Shown here in pieces: positions 7,400-16,721 of a stretch of DNA of 64,000 bases. This stretch comes from Alistipes sp. (lineage in GTDB: Bacteria; Bacteroidota; Bacteroidia; Bacteroidales; Rikenellaceae). Location: NCBI GenBank assembly GCA_017532885.1, contig JAFXIS010000080.1:1-64000 (forward strand). The letters run 5' to 3'. Each line of letters opens with the position of its first letter. The stretch's first letter is position 1. A program made the translations under genes and the position numbers. Below the pieces are notes generated by a model that saw only the letters and a program-made list of their open reading frames with translations, did no database searches and had not been told where the DNA came from.

Positions 7400-10300
7400 A
7401 TGGCGACTTTCCCTAAAATTGACTTGGCTTCCGAATTTCCAAATACCACCCACGGAGTAGATTTCCGCTGGATTGAAGATAGAGTGCGCGAGGGGCTCTC
7501 CGATGAGCAGATTATCGAAAAGTTCAAGGAGTGGGACCCCTATTGGACTGAGGAGAGCATGCAGTTTGTGCGTTGGGTGCTCTACTACTTCAGCCTGATG
7601 CAATGTCGGAATGTTGTGCCCGAGCAGGAGAATAGCGCCTCGCAGAAGTTGGAAGAGATTGAGCAGATTGCACACGAGGAGGGGGTGGATGACTTCGAAC
7701 AGTTGTTAGAGACATTTATCACAGAGCAAAAGTCAATCAAAGACGAGGAGGATGAGGATGACGAAGAGGATGAGATTTTAGAGCGCAAGGCGAGTGAAAT
7801 GCTTGCCGATTTGCGTGCGCTGAGGCGGCAAGCCGAGGCCGAGCGACAAGCCGAGAAAGAAGAGAACGAGTCAGCGGAGGGTGATGAATCGGCGGAGGAG
7901 GAGCCTACGATTGTGTGTAAATCTGTGTCGGTAAAGGCCGACAGGAATGCTACATGTCAGGATAAGGAGTATTGGCCCTGGAATTGGTATGTGGGATTCT
8001 TCAAGCAGGAGCATTACATCCACATCAAGGTGGATTATCTGGTGAGCGAAGAGTGTGAAGACGACATGGAGGTGGTCATACAGAATGACCGCTGCCATAC
8101 GATTTTTCAGGTAAAGATTTTCGCTGCGCAGCTGCATGAAAATAAGGGTTCGGTGGTATTTTCGTTGGATGGCGAGGAGCTTATCCCCAAGCGCATCACG
8201 GCAACGGATAAGTTGGATATCATGGTGCGCAACCTGACGACGCAGCAGGTGCTATACAGAAGTGCGCCACAGTTGATTTGCGCCAATACGATATTCGACA
8301 CGCTGCATGTTGAGCGCATGGCATTCTTCCCCGTGCAGTACGGTGCCGACACACTGCAATGCAGTACCACTACGGGGTATATCGAGTTTGTGAAAAAGGA
8401 TTTGCAGCAGATAAATGTGCATTGCATCATCTCGTCTACACTCGGTGTGGATTTCGACCTCTATGGCATGCGTATAACCCTGTATGACCAGACGGGACAA
8501 TCTATTGAGAGTCATCAGGCTTCGTTATATAAGGACAGCTATTCAAACACCTATGTTGTCTATTGTGGCATAAGTTGCTGGAAGGAAATCGCTTGGACCG
8601 AGGGCCGTTATAAAGTCGAGGTACAGGCGTTGGGGCAGACTATTATGGTCGCTTCTTTCAGGGTTGGAGGACATGCTCTGGAGGGAGAGGCCGATGTAGC
8701 GCAAATTGTGTCGATGCTGCGCAATGCGGCATTGTCTGAAGGCAATGTAAAGAAGGGGGCTTTGGCAAGGCTTGACGAGATGGTCGGCTTAAAGAGCGTG
8801 AAGGAGAAGATTCACTCGTTGAGTCGTCTGTCAGCTCTCGCTGTGCGTCGTCAGGAGATGGGTCTGCCGGTTAAGGGAGTGTCGCTACATGCTCGATTTG
8901 TGGGTAATCCCGGTACGGGAAAGACCACCATCGCCGAGATAATGGGACAAATATATAAGGATTTGGGGCTGCTCAGTAGCGGACATGTAGTTCGCGTGGA
9001 GCGTCGCAACCTTGTAGGTCGCTATTACGATAGTGAGTTGCGTGCTACCGAGCAGGCTATCGAGAGCGCGCAGGGAGGTGTTCTCTTTATCGACGAGGCA
9101 TATAACCTCTTTGTGCAGGATGACCCTCGCGACCCCGGAAAGCATGTCTTGGAGGCTCTGCTTACGGCGCTTTCGGATGAAAAACGCAGGGATTGGATGC
9201 TTATATTGGCGGGTTATCCCGACGAAATAGAGCTTATGATGAATGCCAACCCCGGCATAAAGTCGCGCGTGAACGAAACATTCTTCTTTGATGACTACAA
9301 TGTCGAGGAGTTGATGCAGATTGCCGACCTCTATTGCAAGCGTAATAAATACAAGATGAGCAAAGAGGTGCGCAAGCATCTTGAGGCTGTTGTAATGCGC
9401 GAATATGGTGCGCGCGATAAGCATTTTGGAAATGCTCGTTATATCAACAATCTGATGGAGCAGACCATCGCAGCCAATATGGCGCATCGCGTAAGTCGCA
9501 TTGAGAATCCCACAAAATTACAACTGCAAACCATTGAGGTGGAGGATATTCCAAGCCTCAAAGAGGAGAAAACGAAATCGCGCGGCATGGATGGCTTGAA
9601 TCAAATGGTGGGATTGACCTCCCTCAAGCATAGCATCTCGCAGCACCTCAATATGGTTAAGTTGGCGAATATGCGCATCAAGCGAGGTCTATATACCGAA
9701 ATGCCGCCACTGCATATGGTCTTTACGGGCAACCCCGGCACAGGAAAGACTACCGTCGCCGACTATTTGGGTGAGATTTACGCTTCGATGGGACTGCTGT
9801 CGAAGGGTGATGTTATTCGTGTCGAGAAGAGTGATTTGGTGGGCGCACATGTGGGCGAAACCGAGCGTAAGATGAAATCTATTCTCAATCGAGCCAAAGG
9901 CAACATACTCTTCATCGATGAGGCATATCAGCTGTGTGCAAAGGATGGTCATGGCGACTATGGCGAAAATGTTATAGAGGCGTTACTCACAACCTTGTCA
10001 AACGACAAGGTCGATATGATTGTAATCCTTGCAGGTTATCCCAAAGATATGGAGCGCCTGCTCGATATGAACGAGGGTCTGCGTTCGCGCTTCCCTTATA
10101 CCTTCCATTTCGAGGATTATTCGGTTGAGGAGCTGCATAAAATCGCCTTGCAGCGCGCTATGGCGGAGAACTATATCCTCACAGGGAAGGCGGAGCGCAA
10201 ACTGAAGGCGCTTATTAAGCGTGAGGTGCTGCGTAAGCGCTCATCGTTTGGCAATGCCAGATTTGTAACTCGCCTATTGAGCGCAGAGATACTTCCACGC

Positions 10301-11260
10301 ATGGCAACACGCCTATCGAACGAAGTTGCGGAGCCCACAAAACGACAACTTAAGACCATTGTTGCCGAGGATATACCAATTACAGAGGCGGAGGTTGAGC
10401 GCATCGAGCATGGCGGTTTTGACGACGATGCGATAGATGCGGCACTTGCCAAGTTGGATGCTCTGGTGGGGCAGCCGAAAGTGAAGCGTGCCATTCATAA
10501 CTTTGTCGATGTTGCTCGCCATCTCAATACCGAGGGGGAGCGATTCGTGGGCAAGGGGTTGCTGAAGTGGAATTTCGCGGGTAACACAGGTACAGGAAAG
10601 AGTACCGTGGCGGAGATTCTTGCCGATATCCTGAAGGCGATGAACCTTTTGGATAAGGGTAACATTGTCGAGGTGCGTGGTGAACAGATTTATAATGTCT
10701 CGGAGTATCAGTGCGACCAGGTGTTGCGGCAGGCTATGGAGCGCTCGCGCTATGGAATGCTATTTATTGATGGCGATGCTCCCGAGTTCCGCCAAGCCAA
10801 CGAATATCGCATGACGAATGAGCAGTTGCGCATAAAACTCACCTCGCTGACAGCGGAGTTAGGTGCTACGGGAGCGGTTGTTATTGCCGAGTGCAACTCT
10901 CCTCGCCAAACTATAGCCAACTCGCTGGCAATAAATGGAATATATGACTTCGACCACACATTCTTCTTCGACGATTACTCTTCCGACGAGTTGTTCGAGA
11001 TTCTAAAGCGCCGCTTGGCAAAGCATAAGGTAAGGTTCTCTTTAGAGGCGGAGACGAAGATTCGCAAATATATTGATGCGTTATGCGCAAATCGCAACCT
11101 TTCGTTTGCCAATGCCCGCACGATGAAGCACCTCGGCCGCACGATTTATGAGCAGGTTATTTTGCGTGAAATCGAGGATAAGACCTCGCCTCGCAAGGTG
11201 GTGCTATTGGAGGATGTCGAGAACTATATCTGGCAACAGCCCAGAAAGATAGGCTATTAA
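7400..11260 (+). CDS. Triple-AAA+ ATPase of CbbX/SpoVK type
   Basis: 1286 aa. Residues 1-75 are an unassigned helical segment, and about 100-175 a very acidic, Glu-rich coiled-coil-like stretch. About 190-440 has a beta-rich makeup I cannot assign. Three AAA+ modules follow, each starting with a LDEMVGLKSVKEKI-like motif. Walker A motifs lie near residues 501 (GNPGTGKTT), 776 (GNPGTGKTT) and 1060 (GNTGTGKST). Walker B reads LFIDEAY in modules 1 and 2 but LFIDGDA in module 3, which lacks the catalytic glutamate. Such proteins remodel protein complexes; CbbX and ESX EccA are relatives. It has no signal peptide, so it acts in the cytoplasm. The next genes (NYN, phosphatase) follow at 44 and 40 nt, suggesting one operon. 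The substrate is unknown. Confidence 0.85.
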   Translation: MATFPKIDLASEFPNTTHGVDFRWIEDRVREGLSDEQIIEKFKEWDPYWTEESMQFVRWVLYYFSLMQCRNVVPEQENSASQKLEEIEQIAHEEGVDDFEQLLETFITEQKSIKDEEDEDDEEDEILERKASEMLADLRALRRQAEAERQAEKEENESAEGDESAEEEPTIVCKSVSVKADRNATCQDKEYWPWNWYVGFFKQEHYIHIKVDYLVSEECEDDMEVVIQNDRCHTIFQVKIFAAQLHENKGSVVFSLDGEELIPKRITATDKLDIMVRNLTTQQVLYRSAPQLICANTIFDTLHVERMAFFPVQYGADTLQCSTTTGYIEFVKKDLQQINVHCIISSTLGVDFDLYGMRITLYDQTGQSIESHQASLYKDSYSNTYVVYCGISCWKEIAWTEGRYKVEVQALGQTIMVASFRVGGHALEGEADVAQIVSMLRNAALSEGNVKKGALARLDEMVGLKSVKEKIHSLSRLSALAVRRQEMGLPVKGVSLHARFVGNPGTGKTTIAEIMGQIYKDLGLLSSGHVVRVERRNLVGRYYDSELRATEQAIESAQGGVLFIDEAYNLFVQDDPRDPGKHVLEALLTALSDEKRRDWMLILAGYPDEIELMMNANPGIKSRVNETFFFDDYNVEELMQIADLYCKRNKYKMSKEVRKHLEAVVMREYGARDKHFGNARYINNLMEQTIAANMAHRVSRIENPTKLQLQTIEVEDIPSLKEEKTKSRGMDGLNQMVGLTSLKHSISQHLNMVKLANMRIKRGLYTEMPPLHMVFTGNPGTGKTTVADYLGEIYASMGLLSKGDVIRVEKSDLVGAHVGETERKMKSILNRAKGNILFIDEAYQLCAKDGHGDYGENVIEALLTTLSNDKVDMIVILAGYPKDMERLLDMNEGLRSRFPYTFHFEDYSVEELHKIALQRAMAENYILTGKAERKLKALIKREVLRKRSSFGNARFVTRLLSAEILPRMATRLSNEVAEPTKRQLKTIVAEDIPITEAEVERIEHGGFDDDAIDAALAKLDALVGQPKVKRAIHNFVDVARHLNTEGERFVGKGLLKWNFAGNTGTGKSTVAEILADILKAMNLLDKGNIVEVRGEQIYNVSEYQCDQVLRQAMERSRYGMLFIDGDAPEFRQANEYRMTNEQLRIKLTSLTAELGATGAVVIAECNSPRQTIANSLAINGIYDFDHTFFFDDYSSDELFEILKRRLAKHKVRFSLEAETKIRKYIDALCANRNLSFANARTMKHLGRTIYEQVILREIEDKTSPRKVVLLEDVENYIWQQPRKIGY

Positions 11261-11304
11261 AAACAGGAAGTTAGGAGTATTAATTTATAAACCGAAATAA
11301 GATT

Positions 11305-11907
11305 ATGAACCCAACCATTTCGATAGGAGTATTTATCGACGGAGGCTACTACGCCAAGATAGACGAAAATCTATATACCACAAGCGGTATGCGCTTGGAT
11401 GTCACCAAGTTGATACATTTCATCCGCTCTACGGTTGCTGAGCAGTGCGGCGTGGAGAAGCAGTGCAGCCAAGTGACAGAGAATCACTATTTCCGAGGTC
11501 GTTTTCGTGCCTCGGAGGCAAACACCAAGAAGATTCTGTTCCCGGAGCGCAAGTTCGAGGATGCGCTTATCGAGAACGATGTGATTTTCCACTATAAGCA
11601 CCTTCGCGAAATAGATGGCAACATCATCGAGAAGGGTATAGATGTGTGGTATGCGCTGGAGGCTTATGAGTTGGCTACAATTCGCAAATTCGATTATGTG
11701 GTACTGATTACGGGCGATGCCGACCACGAAATGCTTATCAAAAAGCTGAAGGCTCTGCATATCAATGTAATACTGCTTACAGGCGACTTTGGCGAGAGCT
11801 CTGCCACTTCGCGTCTTTTGCGCGATGAGGCGACCTTACACCTCGACTTAGGCGTCGAGTTCCAGCAGCACCCCGAACTTATCGAAAAACTCTGCCGCCG
11901 AGGGTAG
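11305..11907 (+). CDS. NYN-domain (PIN-like, LabA/DUF88 type) protein
   Basis: 200 aa, soluble. The N-terminus IGVFIDGGYYAK carries the first conserved Asp (Asp12). The later VVLITGDADHEMLIKKL (Asp138, Asp140) and the closing VILLTGDF form the acidic pocket typical of NYN domains, which share the PIN/FLAP nuclease fold and often cut RNA. All key acidic residues I can identify are present, so it may be an active nuclease. It sits between the triple-AAA ATPase and a histidine phosphatase, all in one direction. NYN proteins are seen near ATPases in several poorly studied systems, but I do not know this combination. Confidence 0.8.
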   Translation: MNPTISIGVFIDGGYYAKIDENLYTTSGMRLDVTKLIHFIRSTVAEQCGVEKQCSQVTENHYFRGRFRASEANTKKILFPERKFEDALIENDVIFHYKHLREIDGNIIEKGIDVWYALEAYELATIRKFDYVVLITGDADHEMLIKKLKALHINVILLTGDFGESSATSRLLRDEATLHLDLGVEFQQHPELIEKLCRRG

Positions 11908-11947
11908 GAAACAGAAATAGCAATTTGTTATACGGAAATATAGGCTT

Positions 11948-12625
11948 ATGAACCCTAAACGCATAATACTTATTCGTCATGGCGAGTCGGCGGCAAATGT
12001 CGATAGATATCTCTTTGGGCAGATTCCCGATTACACCATCGAACTCACCGAGAAGGGGCGCATGCAAGCTCTCGAAGCGGGTCGCAAGCTCAAGGCTTTG
12101 GTCGGCGAGGAGAGCCTCTATTTCTATGTGTCGCCATTTTGGCGCACGCGCTCGACTTTCGAGTGTATAGTGCGGGCGTTGCCGCGTTCGCAGTTCGTTT
12201 ATAGCGAGGAGCCGCGCCTCAGAGAGCAGGAGTGGGGCTACCTGCGCAGCAATGAGGAGTTTGATAAGATTTGCCGCGAGAGAGGGGAATACGGCACATT
12301 CTATTACCGCATTCCGGGCGGAGAGTCGGGTACCGATGTATACGACCGCATAAATGATTTGCTGGGTAGCATGTATCGCGATTTTCGCAGTGACGACTAC
12401 CCCGAGAATTGTGTTCTGGTGACACACAGCCTCACCATTCGCCTCTTTTTGATGCGTTACTACCATTTGACGGTTGAGGAGTTTGAGCAGATGCTCTCAC
12501 CCGAAAATTGCGAATTGGTGGTTATGACCCTCCAGCCTGACGGCAGCTATAAATTGGAACGCGAGCTTCGCAAATCCACAACCCCCTTGCGCTACTCCCG
12601 CCCCATCACCCTCCCCGAAGAGTAA
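11948..12625 (+). CDS. Histidine phosphatase family protein
   Basis: 225 aa. The phosphohistidine motif ILIRHGESAAN (His11) opens the protein, with partner residues in YVSPFWRTRST, LREQEWGY and the second His in VLVTHSLTIRLF. This is the full catalytic set of the phosphoglycerate-mutase-like branch. Those enzymes dephosphorylate small metabolites or proteins, and the substrate cannot be read from sequence. It begins 40 nt after the NYN gene and is probably co-transcribed with it. The convergent terminator at 12645-12671 lies downstream. Confidence 0.85.
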   Translation: MNPKRIILIRHGESAANVDRYLFGQIPDYTIELTEKGRMQALEAGRKLKALVGEESLYFYVSPFWRTRSTFECIVRALPRSQFVYSEEPRLREQEWGYLRSNEEFDKICRERGEYGTFYYRIPGGESGTDVYDRINDLLGSMYRDFRSDDYPENCVLVTHSLTIRLFLMRYYHLTVEEFEQMLSPENCELVVMTLQPDGSYKLERELRKSTTPLRYSRPITLPEE

Positions 12626-12644
12626 CCGCAGCCGAATTTGACGC

Positions 12645-12671
12645 AAAAAACAGAGCCCGCGGGGACTCTGT
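12645..12671 (-). terminator. Terminator of the FNT gene
   Basis: Read on the minus strand, ACAGAG pairs with CTCTGT around a partly paired GC core, and six T follow. It lies about 30 nt after the FNT stop codon. Confidence 0.65.
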
Positions 12672-12700
12672 GTGATATGAATATTTGATTGGGTGGCGGA

Positions 12701-13297
12701 TTATGCCTCGAAGGAGTTTTGCATAAACCAGCGAGGGAAGTTGCAGCCGATATAGTTACCGACAATTGCCCAGAGCCACGCCCACAGCAAGCCACATTCA
12801 AATTTGCCGTACATCGCCGCAGCGGCATAATAGAAGGCGTCTGCCACGCAGTGCGGCAAGCCGCACAAGATAAACACCGGAACGCCGAACAGCAAGGGGA
12901 GGTAGTGCCCTCGGCGTGCGCCATAAACCGCCAAGGTCATAATCATACCCGTACCCGCCGAGGTGATAAGCAGTCCCGGCCATGAAGCCGAAGAACGCGC
13001 CACCAATATCGTATCGAGATTCGAAAGCAGAGCTTCACTTGTGGCATATCGTGCCACCACAGCCGCAACAACGCAGCCCACGGCATTTCCGGCAAGCATA
13101 AGCATAAGGCGCGGAAAGTCTTTATAAGGCAGATAGCCCGCTTTTCCCGTATATAGCTGCGCGCCACACATCACGACACTCAACAATCCGAACGCAAACA
13201 GCACCGCTCCGACAACGCCTCCGACGCGCAGATAGACCAATCCGCCAAAGCCGATAAGCAGACCGGCAAAAACCGACATAGATAAAAATTGCTTCAT
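12701..13297 (-). CDS. Formate/nitrite transporter (FNT) family channel
   Basis: 198 aa with about six hydrophobic helices. The pattern GAVLFAFGLLSVVMCGAQLYTGK matches the first FNT repeat, and CGLPHCVADAFYY carries the central pore histidine seen in FocA-like channels (usually GFxHxIANM). At 198 aa it is clearly shorter than FocA or NirC (about 270-285 aa), mainly because loops and the N-terminal segment are reduced. It should carry a small monovalent anion such as formate, nitrite or acetate across the inner membrane; the anion is not deducible. It is transcribed alone, with its own promoter and terminator. Confidence 0.72.
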   Translation of the reverse strand: MKQFLSMSVFAGLLIGFGGLVYLRVGGVVGAVLFAFGLLSVVMCGAQLYTGKAGYLPYKDFPRLMLMLAGNAVGCVVAAVVARYATSEALLSNLDTILVARSSASWPGLLITSAGTGMIMTLAVYGARRGHYLPLLFGVPVFILCGLPHCVADAFYYAAAAMYGKFECGLLWAWLWAIVGNYIGCNFPRWFMQNSFEA

Positions 13298-13334
13298 AAT
13301 TTTGGGTTATAGTATACTCAATCTTTTTCGGCGA

Positions 13335-13342
13335 CAAAGATA
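13335..13342 (-). promoter_or_regulatory. -7 box for the FNT gene
   Basis: Reads TATCTTTG on the minus strand, 38 nt upstream of the ATG at 13297. No good -33 box is visible. Confidence 0.45.
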
Positions 13343-13367
13343 GCGATATTATTCGACATACACACCA

Positions 13368-15545
13368 TTACAGCACGGGGTAGACCTTTGGGGCTTGCAC
13401 CGTCACGAAGCGTGCGCCATTGCCACGCTCGGTGCAGACCACGCGCACAGCCTTAATCGGCGCCTCGGGGTGCTCCACGATGCCGATGCCGTCGCTCAAC
13501 TCTCCAACGCGCTCAAACTGCTCGCCATCGTAGCTCACTTCGATATACCCCTCGTTGAACATATAGCGCGGCAGCTGTTTATTACCCGTAGCAATCTCCA
13601 CCTGGCGGCACTTGACCGGCTCAGCAAAGGTGTAGAGTATCCAATCGCCCACATCGGCAGCTCGCGAGGTACGCGAAATACGGCCATAGCTCTCGGCTCC
13701 GCTATATGGGTAGCGCTCACTCTCGGCAATCGACGAGGTAATCTTCACCTTCGGGGTAAGCCGCTTGAAGCGCCCCTTAACACCTGCCTCGGGACTGAAT
13801 GCCTCGCCTCGGCGCACACGAAAAGCATAACGCTCGGGCGTATAGGTCTTGATGGGCTCCACATAACGATACTCCCGCTCGTCGCCCACCACATTATAAT
13901 ATATCGCGGCAGGCTCGTCGCTCTGTGCCGACAGCTCCCCCTCCTCGTACTTCACCTCGGGCGGAGAGAGCCTGAAATTGATGCCCATAGCCGCTATACG
14001 GTCATAATGGCCTGCCTTGAGGCGCTCGAAAAATGCCTCCCACTCACCACTACCCGACCACGCCAACTCGCTAAGTGCGCAAATGCGCGGATAGGTCATA
14101 TAGTAGATATAATCGAACTCCTGCTCGCGCTGCGAGAGATATATTTCGCTAAAGAACGACGCCTCGAAGCCCGCAACATTTTTCAGCTCCTCGGTCGTAA
14201 AGCCCTGCTTCGCGAGGTTAAACGACAGAGTCTTTCGCACATCGAATATCGCAGCCCAATCGTGTCCCGCCTCCGAGGGTGACTGCTTCATGTCGAAGTA
14301 GAACCACTGCCCCGGCATCACAACCGTCTTAAATCCCTTTGCCGCAGCCGCTTGGCACGCCTTAACGCTCTCCCAGCCATACACCAATGCATCCTGAGGC
14401 AAAGCATCACTCTCCGCAGCCTCGTTCCACGCAGCCACTCGCTTCCCGTAGTCAGCAAGGATTTTTGAAAGGCGTTGTGTAAAATACTCCTGTAACTCGC
14501 CCGCATCGTTCTTGCCCAATCGGCGCATAAGAGCTACACAATCGGGGCAACGACGCCACTGCGAGGCTATAACCTCATCGCCACCGATATGAATATAGGG
14601 CGAGGGGAAAATATCTGCCAGCTCACGAAAGATATCCTCTAAAAGAGCATAATTCTCCTCACGCGACACACACAACACATCGCGCGTATCGTACCCCAAC
14701 GACGCTTTTGTATCGGGCTCATATCCGCACAACACCTCGGGCATAACACGCGCCAATGTATGGCTATGACCCGGGAGGTCGATTTCGGGGATTATTTCGA
14801 TGTTGCGCACAGCTGCAAACTCTACAATCTCGCGCATCTCCTGCTGCGTATAATAGCCACCATAGCGTTGGTCGCTATGGCCATAGCGCGCCGCAACAAC
14901 CGAGCCTCCACCGCGAAAGCCTCCCACCTTGGCAAGTTCGGGATGCGAGAGTATCTCTATTCGCCACGCCTCATCGTCCGAGAGGTGGAGGTGCAGGCGG
15001 TTGATTTTATGGTGGGCAAGTTTTTCGATAAAGGATTTTACCTCCTCAACCCTCATCCAAGTGCGTGCCACATCGAGCATAAAGCCTCGATAACCATAAC
15101 GCGGAGCATCCTCGACGCGGCAACATGGCACGCGCAAGGGAAGAGGCGCTTCACAAGCATATATCTGCGGCGGCAAAAGCTGCAACAAGCTCTCTATGCC
15201 ATTATGCACACCTGCCGCCGAGCCGCCATCAATGGTAATGCCACACTCCGAAATGTCCAAAACATACTCCTCCGGGGCAAGATTTTTATCCTCGCGCAAA
15301 ACAATATTACCCTCCGCGTCGGCGTTATAATCTCGCACTAAGAGCGGGAGATATTCCGCAAGATACAGAGCCGAGGGGCGGAGTGATGAATAATGTGTAA
15401 TTTGAGTTGTTGTTAGTATGGTGAATGCTCCGCTCCTAAGCTTTGTGCTGCGTGGCGTGGGGATAATATCCTCGATGTGCGCCTGAGCCGCTATCGACCA
15501 TATCATAAACATCGACAGAAGGAGTATTTTCGGGAAATTTTTCAT
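13368..15545 (-). CDS. Secreted beta-N-acetylhexosaminidase, GH20
   Basis: 725 aa from the chosen ATG at 15545. The frame is open further upstream, but MKNFPKILLLSMFMIWSIAA is a proper signal peptide and the promoter TATCTTTG lies just before it. An N-terminal GH20 domain (IIPTPRSTKL...VLDISECGITIDGG) precedes the TIM barrel: GYRGFMLDVARTW, HLHLSDDEAWRIE, EIDLPGHSHTL and the catalytic pair in YIHIGGDEV. The C-terminal part (after about 520) is a chitobiase/F5-8-type beta region ending in VEIATGNK and VRVVCTERGNG. It removes terminal GlcNAc or GalNAc in the periplasm or at the surface. It is not inside the large locus downstream but could act on the same mucin-type substrates. Confidence 0.92.
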   Translation of the reverse strand: MKNFPKILLLSMFMIWSIAAQAHIEDIIPTPRSTKLRSGAFTILTTTQITHYSSLRPSALYLAEYLPLLVRDYNADAEGNIVLREDKNLAPEEYVLDISECGITIDGGSAAGVHNGIESLLQLLPPQIYACEAPLPLRVPCCRVEDAPRYGYRGFMLDVARTWMRVEEVKSFIEKLAHHKINRLHLHLSDDEAWRIEILSHPELAKVGGFRGGGSVVAARYGHSDQRYGGYYTQQEMREIVEFAAVRNIEIIPEIDLPGHSHTLARVMPEVLCGYEPDTKASLGYDTRDVLCVSREENYALLEDIFRELADIFPSPYIHIGGDEVIASQWRRCPDCVALMRRLGKNDAGELQEYFTQRLSKILADYGKRVAAWNEAAESDALPQDALVYGWESVKACQAAAAKGFKTVVMPGQWFYFDMKQSPSEAGHDWAAIFDVRKTLSFNLAKQGFTTEELKNVAGFEASFFSEIYLSQREQEFDYIYYMTYPRICALSELAWSGSGEWEAFFERLKAGHYDRIAAMGINFRLSPPEVKYEEGELSAQSDEPAAIYYNVVGDEREYRYVEPIKTYTPERYAFRVRRGEAFSPEAGVKGRFKRLTPKVKITSSIAESERYPYSGAESYGRISRTSRAADVGDWILYTFAEPVKCRQVEIATGNKQLPRYMFNEGYIEVSYDGEQFERVGELSDGIGIVEHPEAPIKAVRVVCTERGNGARFVTVQAPKVYPVL

Positions 15546-15567
15546 TTTTTCACTTTTTTCATCCTTA

Positions 15568-15575
15568 CAAAGATA
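15568..15575 (-). promoter_or_regulatory. -7 box for the GH20 gene
   Basis: Reads TATCTTTG on the minus strand, 23 nt before the ATG at 15545. It supports that start and is divergent from the mazG promoter. Confidence 0.55.
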
Positions 15576-15595
15576 GCATTTTCGCGGGAAAACAA

Positions 15596-15603
15596 TAACT
15601 TTG
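15596..15603 (+). promoter_or_regulatory. -7 box for mazG
   Basis: TAACTTTG, 23 nt before the ATG at 15626. It lies back to back with the GH20 promoter. Confidence 0.55.
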
Positions 15604-15625
15604 TGCAGATATAAACTACCAAACA

Positions 15626-16408
15626 ATGACACAGGATAAGAGATTGGAGGGTGCAGCACGATTGCTGGAGGTTATGGATACCCTGCGCGAGAAGTGCCCC
15701 TGGGATAGAGAGCAGACCTTTGAGTCACTGCGCAACAACACCATAGAGGAGACCTACGAGTTGGTAGATGCCATCGCCGACGGCAATATGGAGGGTATCG
15801 AGGAGGAGTTGGGCGACCTGCTGCTGCATGTTATGTTCTACTCGAAATTGGGTGAGGAGCAGGGTCGTTTCGACTTTGGCGCGGTAGCCGACAAGGAGTG
15901 CGACAAGCTTATCTATCGCCACCCGCATGTATATAGCGACATTCACGCCGACTCACCCGAAGAGGTTACGAAGAATTGGGAGGCGTTGAAAATACGCAAG
16001 AAGAAGCGTCAGGGCGGAGGTATTTTAGGCGGCGTACCCCGTTCACTGCCGGCAATGGTGAAGGCCTACCGCATAAGCGAGAAGGCGGCAAACTCGGGCT
16101 TCGACTGGGAACAAAAGGAGGATGTCTGGGCGAAGGTCAAAGAGGAGGTCGCAGAGGTTGAGGCAGAGATTGCCCGCAAGGATAAGGAGGCTATGGCCTC
16201 GGAGATTGGCGATTTGTTCTTTGCGCTGGTGAATATGTGCCGACTCTACGGCATCGACCCCGAGATGGCGTTGGAGCAGTGCAACAAGAAGTTTATCCGC
16301 CGCTTTACCCATATGGAGGCAGAGGCCGACGGCAAGCTCTTTACCGAGATGACAGCAGAGGAACTCGACCAGCTGTGGCGAAATGCGAAGAGCAAAGAGC
16401 AAAGATAA
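15626..16408 (+). CDS. mazG: MazG nucleoside triphosphate pyrophosphohydrolase
   Basis: 260 aa, the usual length for two-domain MazG. The first domain has CPWDREQTFESLRNNTIEE, EEVYELVD-like acidic helices and EELGDLLLHVMFYS. The second repeats the fold (WAKVKEEVAEVEAEI, EIGDLFFALVNM). It hydrolyses (d)NTPs to NMP plus pyrophosphate, a house-cleaning role, and in some bacteria affects ppGpp levels. The gene is monocistronic, followed by repeat DNA. Confidence 0.95.
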   Translation: MTQDKRLEGAARLLEVMDTLREKCPWDREQTFESLRNNTIEETYELVDAIADGNMEGIEEELGDLLLHVMFYSKLGEEQGRFDFGAVADKECDKLIYRHPHVYSDIHADSPEEVTKNWEALKIRKKKRQGGGILGGVPRSLPAMVKAYRISEKAANSGFDWEQKEDVWAKVKEEVAEVEAEIARKDKEAMASEIGDLFFALVNMCRLYGIDPEMALEQCNKKFIRRFTHMEAEADGKLFTEMTAEELDQLWRNAKSKEQR

Positions 16409-16554
16409 CACCCAGCAATAATGAATGGGTAAAATAGGGAAGTTAAGGAAATTAAGGAGTATAGAGAGTTTAGGGGAGTGTCAGGAATTGAAAATTGATA
16501 TTTTTGCGTAATCACTAAACTCACTAATTTCATTAAATTCAATAATAAAAAACA
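16409..16554. other. Low-complexity intergenic DNA
   Basis: It contains a purine-rich run of TTAAGGAA and TTAGGGG-like units (about 16436-16480) that recurs in altered form near 50140 and 53100. No gene is visible. Confidence 0.45.
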
Positions 16555-16628
16555 GCATTCACAAGGCAAAGCAGATGAAGAATATGCCAGCCAGGCGGAT
16601 TTAGCTGAATTAAAGAGATAAGATTAAT
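16555..16628 (+). repeat. 74-bp direct repeat, copy 1
   Basis: It begins GCATTCACAAGG and contains AATATGCCAGCCAGGCGGAT. It recurs at 16722-16794 with about ten differences. No open frame is conserved between copies, so it is an intergenic repeat. Confidence 0.7.
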
Positions 16629-16721
16629 TAGAAAAAAATCCCAAAAGGGGAAATTCGCTTGGGTAGGCAGATTGTTCGGCTGCCGCAGGCTTGGGAAGCG
16701 CAGCATACTAGGCGTATGTGA

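Noticed and set aside
15546..15659. 38-codon N-terminal extension of the GH20 frame
   Set aside because: It overlaps both divergent -7 boxes and the mazG start region, and has no signal peptide at its own beginning.
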